Assembly (NCBI GenBank): GCA_021413675.1
Contig: JAIOQA010000426.1
Coordinates: forward strand, 1 to 32,995
Source of the DNA: Deltaproteobacteria bacterium
GTDB lineage: Bacteria; Myxococcota_A; Polyangia; Haliangiales; Haliangiaceae
DNA: 32,995 nucleotides
Direction of reading: 5' to 3'
Part shown: piece after piece, positions 9,086 to 17,900 of the stretch
Numbering within the stretch: position 1 is the stretch's first letter
How the letters are laid out: each line of letters opens with the position of its first letter
Notes under the pieces: model-generated
Databases searched by the model: none
What the model was told of the DNA's origin: nothing
What the model saw: the letters and a program-made list of their open reading frames with translations, nothing else
Made by a program: the position numbers and the translations under genes

Positions 9086-11605
9086 TCAGTCGACGGGCTG
9101 GAACGTGAAGGTCACGTTGTTGATCGTGCCGACGTCAGCCGCTGCCATGTCGGTCACCCGGAGGCCCCAGGTGCCGTACGAGGTGGAGACTCCTCCCAGC
9201 TGGTTCGGCGCCAAGGTGAAGGTCTTGACGAGGTCGTGCACCGCGCCTCCCTCGCGCTCCTGAAGGAGTGCGACAGGCCACCCATCCCTCGTCAACTCAA
9301 CCCGCAGGTCACCCACGTAGGTATGGCTGATGTTGACCGCGACCGCGAGCGACGAGATGGCGAAGGCGTCGAACACCGGCACCGAGACACTGGCGCTGCG
9401 GAGGCCGGTGAGCGGATCGTTGTAGTAGTCGGGGATCGCGACCGCCGCGCTCGATGCATAGGACTGTTGCGCCGCGGCCCGGAACTGCAGCTTGAGCAGG
9501 GTGATCTGCCCGACATCCGCGCCGGCGAGGTCGGTGACCCGGAGTGACCAGTACCCCGACATCGTCGACGTCCCGAGCGCCGCGGCGGTCAGCTCGACCG
9601 TGGCCTGCAGATCGTGGGTGCCGCCGCCGGTGCGATTGTGGAGCGTCGCGAGCGGGTTTCCGTTCTTCAGCAGCTCGACGCGCAGGTCGCCGATGTACGT
9701 GTGCTCGATCGCGTAGCTGACCTGGACGGTGCCAAACGCCGAGTCGTCGTTGATGGCGATCGACTGATAGACGGCATCCTCGTAGACGCCATTGTAGTCG
9801 GGGATCGGGGTGTGCTGCTTGTTCTCCCAGGCCAGCGGGGCCGGGGCGCACGAGGACCAGGTGAGGCCGTCGTCCCGGAGCTGCATCGCGAACCACGGCT
9901 CCATCGCGTCGACGAGGGTCACGCGCGCGTTGCTGTTCCAGAGGTTCCGCATCATCAGCTCGGAGTGCGGCATCGTGGGCGCGCCACCGCAGACGTCCAT
10001 CTTGATCGTGGACCGGAGACCATAGAGGAAGTTTGCTCCGTTCGCCAGCATGCCTCCTTCCGTGCCGGACGCACGCGCACGATGGCAGCTCAAGCAGAAG
10101 GGCTCGTACACGTCGCGGTACAGCTTCTCGTTGCCCTCCCAGCTGGCCGGCACGGGGGTGGGGGTGGGCGCGGGGAACGGCAGCGGGGTCGTGTAGCTGC
10201 CGAGCTGCGCCGGCGTCAATCCGTACAGGTTGGCGATGTAGTCGCGCAGGCCGTAGAACGGGTTGGTGTTGTACGCGTAGATGTTGATCCACTGCGTGCT
10301 CTGCTCCTGGGCCGGGCGCTCGAACGCCGGCGACAGCGCCGCATCCGGGAGTGTGATCTCGTTGATGTTCAGCGGCAGGAAGCTGGCGTTCTCCACGGTG
10401 TGCAGCTGCTGGTTGTACTGGCCGCCGTGGCAGTTCACGCACACCATCGGGCTCGGGCGGGCCTCGCCGCTGTCGAGCGTGACCTTGGTCTGGCGGACGA
10501 ACGTGCCGTTCGCGTCGCGGGCGTACGCGGCGAATTGCACCCGGCGGTTCTCCTGCGGGAGCGCGGGATTGTAGTGGATGATGACGTAGTTGCGGATCTG
10601 TGAGTCATCGTTCTGGAGCTGATGCTTGACCGCGCCGGCGAGGTAGAGGGCCGGGGCGGCGGCCGGGGCGCCATGGTGGCCGTCGTCGTAGTTGATGACG
10701 TAGCAGGTGAAGCCTCTATCGTGGTTCGCCGGTGTGGTTGGGCGCCACTCCTGGCACCGCAGGTTGCGGCCCCAGCCCAGCTCGCGGTTGTTGTAGTAGA
10801 TCATGCCGTCGCTGGCATTCGAGATTCCATACTGCGTCAGGTATTCCGACAGCAGGACCGGGAACGTCGCGGTGCCGTCGGCATTGACGAGTTGCTGGTA
10901 GTACAGCGCGATCTCGGCGTCATAGTCCTCGGGCGTGAACTCGATGCGTGTGTCCTCAGTCTCGTTCGGATCCGCGGGCGGATCCGCGGGCGGGTCCGCG
11001 GGCGGGTCGGCCTCCGGTTCGGGCGCATAGTAGAGCGCCTGGTCGTGGAGATACCGCTTCCACGCCCTGGGGTTCGCCGCTGAGGGCGGCGGCGTGCCAT
11101 CGGCGACGCGCACGTCGTACACGTTCCGCTCGTGGCAGCCGGTCGTGTCGCACTCGATCGTCGGGACCAACTGGTCATCGATCAGGACCCGGAAGCGGGC
11201 CAGGCCGCCTGGCGCCCATGCATGCTCGGGGAGGTATCCCGGCATCGCGACGTCGACGTCGGGCACCGCGTAGTCGATGGTGGTCTCCCAGGTCTGGGCA
11301 CCCCGGCCGATGTCCAGATGCCGCAGGGTCTCCCAGCGCTCGTACTGCGGCTCGGCGAGAACCTGGATGTCCACGCCTGCTCCGAAGCTATACGGGTTCC
11401 TCACCCGTCCACGGAAGACCAGCGCGTGTCTACCTGCTTGTGTGACGACCTGGCCGTTCGTTGGAAGGTCGAGTACCCCCGATGAGAGACCGGCGACCTC
11501 CTCTTCGGCCGTGCCCGTGGATTCGGTGGATGATGGGTCGACGAAGCAAGCAGCGAGCCCCGCGAAGGCGAGGATCATGGACACACGTTTGACGAGCTTG
11601 AGCAT
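9086..11605 (-). CDS. Diheme c-type lipoprotein with two C-terminal P-domains
   Basis: This is an 839-residue predicted lipoprotein. The signal sequence MLKLVKRVSMILAFAGLAAC has the lipobox LAAC, with lipidation expected at C20. Two heme-c attachment motifs are visible: CVNCH at 389-393 and CLSCH at 504-508, with Met545 in TMPH a possible axial ligand. Residues 199-213 are a DPPA-type linker. The C-terminus holds two proprotein-convertase-type P-domains, about 603-708 and 724-837, each with IPDYxN, HTYxGDLRVEL and GxWxLRVTDxAxADVG. These are beta-sandwiches usually attached to subtilases, but no protease domain is present. The ATG at 11605 follows AGGAGG with six-base spacing. The frame is open upstream to 13708, but that part is antisense to the RHS gene and unlikely to be translated. 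An outer-membrane or surface redox role is inference. Confidence 0.87.
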   Translation of the reverse strand: MLKLVKRVSMILAFAGLAACFVDPSSTESTGTAEEEVAGLSSGVLDLPTNGQVVTQAGRHALVFRGRVRNPYSFGAGVDIQVLAEPQYERWETLRHLDIGRGAQTWETTIDYAVPDVDVAMPGYLPEHAWAPGGLARFRVLIDDQLVPTIECDTTGCHERNVYDVRVADGTPPPSAANPRAWKRYLHDQALYYAPEPEADPPADPPADPPADPNETEDTRIEFTPEDYDAEIALYYQQLVNADGTATFPVLLSEYLTQYGISNASDGMIYYNNRELGWGRNLRCQEWRPTTPANHDRGFTCYVINYDDGHHGAPAAAPALYLAGAVKHQLQNDDSQIRNYVIIHYNPALPQENRRVQFAAYARDANGTFVRQTKVTLDSGEARPSPMVCVNCHGGQYNQQLHTVENASFLPLNINEITLPDAALSPAFERPAQEQSTQWINIYAYNTNPFYGLRDYIANLYGLTPAQLGSYTTPLPFPAPTPTPVPASWEGNEKLYRDVYEPFCLSCHRARASGTEGGMLANGANFLYGLRSTIKMDVCGGAPTMPHSELMMRNLWNSNARVTLVDAMEPWFAMQLRDDGLTWSSCAPAPLAWENKQHTPIPDYNGVYEDAVYQSIAINDDSAFGTVQVSYAIEHTYIGDLRVELLKNGNPLATLHNRTGGGTHDLQATVELTAAALGTSTMSGYWSLRVTDLAGADVGQITLLKLQFRAAAQQSYASSAAVAIPDYYNDPLTGLRSASVSVPVFDAFAISSLAVAVNISHTYVGDLRVELTRDGWPVALLQEREGGAVHDLVKTFTLAPNQLGGVSTSYGTWGLRVTDMAAADVGTINNVTFTFQPVD
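10968..11003 (-). repeat. Three tandem 12-bp repeats encoding a DPPA linker
   Basis: The plus strand reads GGATCCGCGGGC twice and then GGGTCCGCGGGC once, with a partial fourth copy following. On the coding strand this gives the DPPADPPADPP linker of the diheme lipoprotein. Perfect units of 12 bp keep the frame, so copy number could change by slippage and alter only linker length. Confidence 0.85.
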
Positions 11606-11634
11606 GCAGGGCCTCCTGAGGGCGCACTCAGCAA

Positions 11635-11730
11635 GGGTCGCGCCATCACAACGGCCTGTGCTTCTCACGCCTTGGCCACGCCGCGGAACTTCGCGGAAGT
11701 GGTCGGCCAGTGGTCGGCCCGGTCGGCCAA
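11635..11730 (-). promoter_or_regulatory. Two-part upstream module of the diheme lipoprotein gene
   Basis: The minus-strand core at 11652-11639 reads GTTGTGATGGCGCG. About 47 bp upstream lie three GGTCGGCC units, as read on the plus strand, at 11701-11708, 11712-11719 and 11721-11728, so roughly one helical turn apart. The core is about 35 bp from the ATG at 11605, which has an excellent AGGAGG ribosome site. The whole block, including the ribosome site, has a diverged copy near 20350-20480. A promoter with a tandem regulator site is inferred from recurrence. Confidence 0.45.
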
Positions 11731-11844
11731 CCCGTCGGGCTGTCCTCGCGCGCGCGCGGGTCTCGTAGCGCGCTCGCCATGGCCTGGCTGACGCGGCGGC
11801 GGCCCGCCGCACGTATCCCGCGGACCAGGCGCGCCGCCGCTCCT

Positions 11845-11960
11845 GGTCGACCGGGGGCGACCAGCCGAGCGACCTCGGGTCGGCCACGTCAGCGGGAACT
11901 GCGTTGCGGGCGCAACCAGGCAAGAACGTGGCGCGCGCCATGGCACGGCGCGTGAAACCG
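11845..11960 (+). promoter_or_regulatory. Two-part upstream module of the plus-strand RHS gene
   Basis: ATGGCACGGCGCGTGAAACC at 11940-11959 lies 29 bp before the ATG at 11969, exactly where the paralogous gene has ATGGCACGGAGCGTGAAACT. The bases before it (CGCGCC in place of GTTGCG) diverge. Upstream at 11845-11885 is a cluster of CGACC-type units (GGTCGACC, GCGACCAGCC, GCGACC, GGTCGGCC), again about 50 bp from the core. This copy is the least perfect of the set. Regulatory function is inferred. Confidence 0.35.
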
Positions 11961-11968
11961 GACCTCGG

Positions 11969-14900
11969 ATGACTTCCCATTTGAGGCGCGCTCGCACGCT
12001 CGCGATCTCGACCGCGCTGCTCTCGACCATCGGCGCGCGCGCGCACGCTGCGGAGTCCGCCGAGGGCATGCGGACTACGAGTCAGGTGGAGGGCGCCGAC
12101 GACGTCAGCGGCGGGTTCAGCACGCGCGTGCCGTTCGCGCTGCCGGCGTTCCACGGGATCGGCCCCAGCCTCGCGGTGACCTATGCGTCGAGCGGTGGCG
12201 TGGAGCTGGCGGGGCTTGGCTGGCGGCTCACGGGGGTGACGGCGATCGAGCGCCACAGCCCGGGCGGCGGCACGCCGCACTTCGACGAGCGCGACCGCTT
12301 CTACCTCGAAGGCGAGGAGCTGGTGCGTTGCGCGGACGCGAGCAGCGCCGTGCGCGAGTGCGCGAGCGCGTCGGCGGTCGCGGGGATGATGATGTTCACG
12401 ACCCGCAGTGGGGCGGGGATCCGGATCGGGCTGGCGGGCGAGGGCGAGGGCGCGAACTCGGCGTGGCACGTCTGGTCGCCGTCGGGCGTGCACACGGTCT
12501 TTGGCCTCGCGCAGACGACCGAACACGGGCACGCCTATCGCTGGCGGCAGACCCGGGTCGAGGACTCGAGCGGCAACGACGTGAGCTACGCGTACGACGT
12601 CACCGGTCCCGACGACGAGGGCGCGCTGACACAGATCGCCTATGGCCCCTATCGGGTGAGCCTCGGCTACACCGGCCAGCCGTCGCCGACGCCCCGCGCC
12701 GTCGGCGACGGTACGCTGGTCGTGCAGCCACGGGAGCTCAGCTACGTCGATGTGCAGGCGAACGACGTGCGCCAGCGCGCGTACCACCTTCGGTATGCGC
12801 GGAGCCAGACCAACGGTTCGGCCCTGCTCACGTCGGTGCAGGAGTTCGGCGCCGACGCGACGATCGACGCCAGCGGCAACTTCTCGGGCTCGGCGCTGCC
12901 CGCGACCCAGCTGTTCTACGACGGGGACGCGCATGGGGCTGGCCGCGTCGAGCAGGTGAGCCCGCCGCAGGCACTGCCGGCCCTCCCGTCGGCGCCAGCG
13001 GCCGCGCCGACGAGCACGCCGATGGCGCCGGTCTGGCTGTGGCCCGGCGAGCACGCCGAGTATCTCACCTTCGATCTCGACGGCGACGGCCGGGCCGACC
13101 GGGTTCAGCTGATCATCGGCAACTCCACGGTCAAGCTCACGCCCATCATCACGCAGCTCGACGGTACGGCCGTCCCCGGCGCGACCGCGCTCATCGCGCT
13201 GCCGCCTGCCCCGACCGGGTATCGCACGGCGGCCGCGGACTTCGACGGCGACGGCACGGTCGACATCGCCGTGGTTGGGCTCGGCGCGCATGGCTCCGAT
13301 GGCCGGGACGCGGTGACCGCGGCCATCGCGCGCTTCGACGGCACCGCGTTCGCGATCGGCTACGACCCTGACGGCGTCGGCGTCGACATCGACGTGACCC
13401 ACGATGGCAACGCCGCCGAGCTGGTGACCGCGGGTGATGTCGACGCCGATGGGCTCGCCGACCTCGTTCTGACGGATCGCGCCACGAACCTCGCTTACGT
13501 CGCCCGGGGCAATGGCCTTGGCGACTTTCGCCTCGCGTCCACCGAGCACCTCTGGCATGACGTCGCGTGGCACGACCCTGCGAAGTACTGGCCAGACCGC
13601 AAGGCTTCGGACGGCCACATCGCGAGTGTCGCCGTACTCGATCTGGAGGGCCTTGGCCACGCCAGCCTGGTCACGTCGACCTATCACAGCGAGTCCTTCC
13701 ACCAGCACGCGTGGTTCCTCACCGAGGCGGAATCCTGGGTCTGTGAAGTCCGCAAGCTCGAGACCTTCGCGGATGGACGGCTGATGTCCGATCAGGTCCT
13801 GGCGACCGGGCCATTCTGCGCCGACCTCCGCGAAGATCTCGTCGCGGTGGGCAACAAGGCCCGGAGAGCGGGGAATCGCGTCTCGCTGGAGACGGTCCGC
13901 TACACGCTCGAAGGGATCGGCTTGCTACAGGCCGCACGGCTCGCTGGCGGGACGTTCTACTTCGTTGCCCCGGGCGAGCTGCGATTCGACGACCTCGATG
14001 GCGATGGCTTCGACGAGGCGTACACGATCGTGCACTCGTGCGCGGGGCGCGGCACGCCGGACGCGCATACGCTCCACACGCTGCTCTACGCTTCCTTCGA
14101 TCGGGTGACCGACGCCCTCGGGCCCGAGCAAAGCCGCGAACTGGAGGCCTCACCGGGCTGCGACGATGGCTACGTCACCAGCGACTTCGCGATCGCGGAT
14201 GCGGACGGCGACGGTCAATCGGAGCTCATCACGACGGTGCCCGCGGACGTGAGGTCCCCAGGGGCGTGGGCGGGCAGCTGGCAGGTGCCGATGAAGACCG
14301 TGACGTATCGGCTCGATGGCGCGCCCGGTAGGCAGGGGCGGTGGCTCCAGATGGATGCCGATGGCGACCGCCGCCAGGAGTGGGCGCGCCTGTCGATCAC
14401 CGCCGGGACGCTGCGCATCGACCGGATGTCGGGATTGGCTCCGGGGCTCTACGGCAGCTCGCCGCCTGCGCCCGTCTTCCTCTCGCTATTCGGCGAGCCG
14501 CTGCCACTCGCCGGCTTTCGCGTCGCGGACATCGACGGCGACGGCCGCGACGATCTCGTCCAGGTCATCGCGAATGGCTCGGCGCTGTACTTCATCGCGC
14601 TGCAGCAAGGCGCAGATGGCCAGTGGAGCGCCACGACCCGAGTCGCCTCCTCGTCCGACGCGCGGCAAGCGAGCCAGGTGCGGTGGCACCTGATGGACAC
14701 GGACGGCGATGGCACCTGGGAGTGGGTGTTCCTCGCATCGAGCCCGAACGGCGCGAGTGCCGCAGCGTGTCCGTTTCCGCAGGTCACGCACCTGTGGGTC
14801 TATCGCTATCCCACGGATGGCGGCAACGACATGGGCGTCACCTCCGTCGGCGGCGTCGAGACCTGCGACGCGTATCCGCAGACGGCTGCCTGGCAGGCCG

Positions 14901-17900
14901 CGGATCTGGATGGCGACGGCGGCGACGACCTGGTCGGCGCGTGGCCGATCATCGACGCGAGCGCCGGGCCGCGGACCAGGGTCGAGGCGCTCCTGTCCCG
15001 TCGCGACGGCACGTTCGGTGCGGTCGCCAGCCTCGTCGAAGGGCCACCGGTGTCGCCGCAGGCGTGGCGCGTGACCGACCTCAACGGGGACGGCGCACGC
15101 GACCTGCTCGCCGTCGCGATCGAGGCGTCGAGCCCAGCGCCCCAGCCGGCCGGCGCCCCGCCCCCAACCGACCAGATCGTCGGCCCCACCGCACCCAGCG
15201 TCGCGCTCGTCGCGCTGCTGTCGGCGGGTGACGGCACGATGAGCGTCGCCGCGCACCAGGAGCTCGAGCCGATCGGGAGCGCGCAGGTCGCGGAATTTCG
15301 GCTCGCCGATGTGAATGGGGACCGCGCGCCCGATCTGGTGCGCCTCCGTGCGCTCACGTCGCCCACGCGCACCAGGTATCCTGCCAACTACGACGTCGCC
15401 TGTACGGCGAATCTGGCCGAGTATGAGCACGTCGTCGATGCCTGCTCCTCGAACCAGCATGATTCCCCCGCATGCGCGGACGCGAGGAACGCGTGGCTGC
15501 CGTCGGGCCCAGTCATCCGGGATTTCTGCGATAGGCTGCGGGGAAATCACTGGGACGGGTTCATCGATCCGACACGGGTCATCACCAGCGTCCGGACACG
15601 TTCGCTGACCTGGACCGCTGACGGGCTGACCCTCGGCCCCGTGCAGGAGTCGGCGGTGGACGACCCGAACGCCGGGCTCATGCTCGGGAATGCCGTGCTC
15701 GGCGACGGTGACGGCGACCTGCGACCAGAGTTGACGAGCGTCGAGGTCGAGGACGGCGTGCCCGCGGAGTACCGCACCCAGCTGCAGCGGCCCGAGGCGG
15801 TGCTGACGCGGATCGTGTCGCCGCTCGGCGCGATCAGCGAGGTCGGCTATCAGGCGAGCACGGCGTACGGCGGGCCGAGCGGGTGGTTCACGGGGTGCAT
15901 GGCGGCACCGTCCCCGAGCTGGGTGGTCGCGGAGGTGCGGACGCGTGCGAGCGAGGATGGGCCGGCATCCGAGACGCGCTATGCGCGGGCGTGCCCGGTG
16001 TGGTCGACGGCGGAGCGGCGGCTGCTGGGGTGGAAGCACGCGAGCGCGGAGGATCTCGGGGCGGTGACCGCGGACGAGACGGTGCGGCCGTGGACGCGGA
16101 CCGAGACCGTCAGCGAGGTCGACGCGGCGTGTGGCGCGCGTGCGACGCGGGTCATGACGACGGGCGGCGAGGACGGCACGCAGCTGGCGGAGACGACCTA
16201 CGCGCCCATCGGCGAGGCGCCGTACTTCTGCGCGGCGACCCGTACCCAGACGACGGAGACCGACGGGGCCGGAGGGCAGCGGACGTTCCAGGAGCGCTAC
16301 GCGTACGACGCGGATCGCGACCTGGTCGTCTTCTACGACGATGGCCTGGTGAGCGATGCGGCGGACGATCAGGCGACGGTGCTGACGACGGTGCACGCGC
16401 CGGGGCCGTTCCTGACGCGCACGGCGCAGACCGCGGTCCACGCGGGCGCGGTGACGGGGCCAGTGCTAGGGCAGACGCGGACCTGCTACGACGCGCCGGT
16501 GGGGTGCGATGCGGCCGGGCTGTGGCGCGGCCTGCCGGTCCGCCGTGAGGCGTGGGATGATCACACGGGGGCGTGGGTCGGAACGGTGACGACGTACGAC
16601 GGCGTCGGCAATCCGATCGCGACCAGCGATGCACTCGGCCGGACGACGCAGACCGACTATGACCCGACGTGGGCGCTGGTGCCGATCCGCGTGACCGATG
16701 CGTTGGGCAAGAGCGTGCGCCTGGACCACGACGACGCGCGCGTGGCGGGGGCGGTGACAGCGACGACCGATGAGGCGAACGGCGTGCTCGTGCGCGAGCA
16801 GCACTACGATGTCTTCGGGCAGCCGGAGTGGAGCTACGCGCCGACGAGCGGCACGACCTGGGTGACGATCGCGGCGCGCGGCGTGCCGGGGGCGCAATCG
16901 GTGACGACGACCCAGATGCCGGGGCGCGTCACCTCGCCGCCCGACTTCGCGTACGAGCGGCTGTGGTCGCGGCGCTACCTGGATGGCGCGGGCCGGGTCG
17001 TGCGCGAGGAGCGCCCGAGCGATAGCGGCCTCGCGACGCGTTTCACCGAGTACGCCGAGGCGCGCGGGCCGGCGTATCGCGTCAGCGACTGGACCGATGG
17101 CAGTGCCCAGGCGCGATGGCTCACGACGACGACGTTCGACGCATGGGGCCGGCCCGTCCGGACGCGCCGCGCCGACGGCGTCGAGACCACGACCACGTAC
17201 ACCAGTGACGGCGTGCGCACGACCGATGGGCGCGGGCTCCTCGATGCCACGGAGCTCGATGGCCGCGGCCGGCCGGTCGCGGTGCACGAGCCGCACGACG
17301 GCGCGGTCGAGGCCGTGACCCGCTACGCGTACGACGAGGTCGCGCATCAGGTCCGCATGATCGATCCGGTCGGCAACGTCGCGACCACGACGTACGACAG
17401 CCTGGGCCGGGTGCGCACGGTCAGCGATCCGGACCTCGGCGAGTTGACCTACACCTACGACGCGGTTGGCAACCTCACCGAGGCGACCGACGGCAACGGC
17501 GTCACGACGACCACCGCGTACGATGAGCTGGATCGGCCCGTCGCGCGGACCAACTCCGCGAACGCGCGGACGGTCACGTACGTCTACGACGAGCCGGCGG
17601 CGACCGGCGCGACGCTCGGCCAGCTGACCTCGGTGATCGACAGCGCCGCGACGGGCCCGGCGGTGACCGACACGTGCGCCGGGCGCGCGGCGCGGCTGCG
17701 CTACGACGCGCTGGGCCGGGTCCAGAGCGTCCAGCGCTGTCTCGATGCGGTCGCGGACACGCTGACGCTGGGATACGACGCGCTCGGGCGTACCGCGAGC
17801 CTGACCTATCCCGACGGCGAGGTCGTCGAGACGCAGTACGACAGCCTGGGCCGGCCCGTCGGGCTGACGGGCGTGGTCACGGATGCGACGTATGATCTAC

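Larger units (their letters stand above)
11606..11968. other. Divergent intergenic region between lipoprotein and RHS genes
   Basis: This 363-bp stretch separates two outward-facing genes and carries a module for each: 11635-11730 for the minus-strand lipoprotein and 11845-11960 for the plus-strand RHS gene. Between them, 11731-11844, I see only GC-rich sequence with no convincing reading frame. The long minus-strand frame that crosses the region is the upstream extension of the lipoprotein frame and has no support as coding sequence. Confidence 0.6.

Noticed and set aside
11606..13708. In-frame upstream extension of the diheme lipoprotein gene, giving 1540 aa in total
   Set aside because: The added part is antisense to the RHS gene and low in recognisable protein features, while the ATG at 11605 has a perfect ribosome site and starts a clear lipoprotein signal peptide.
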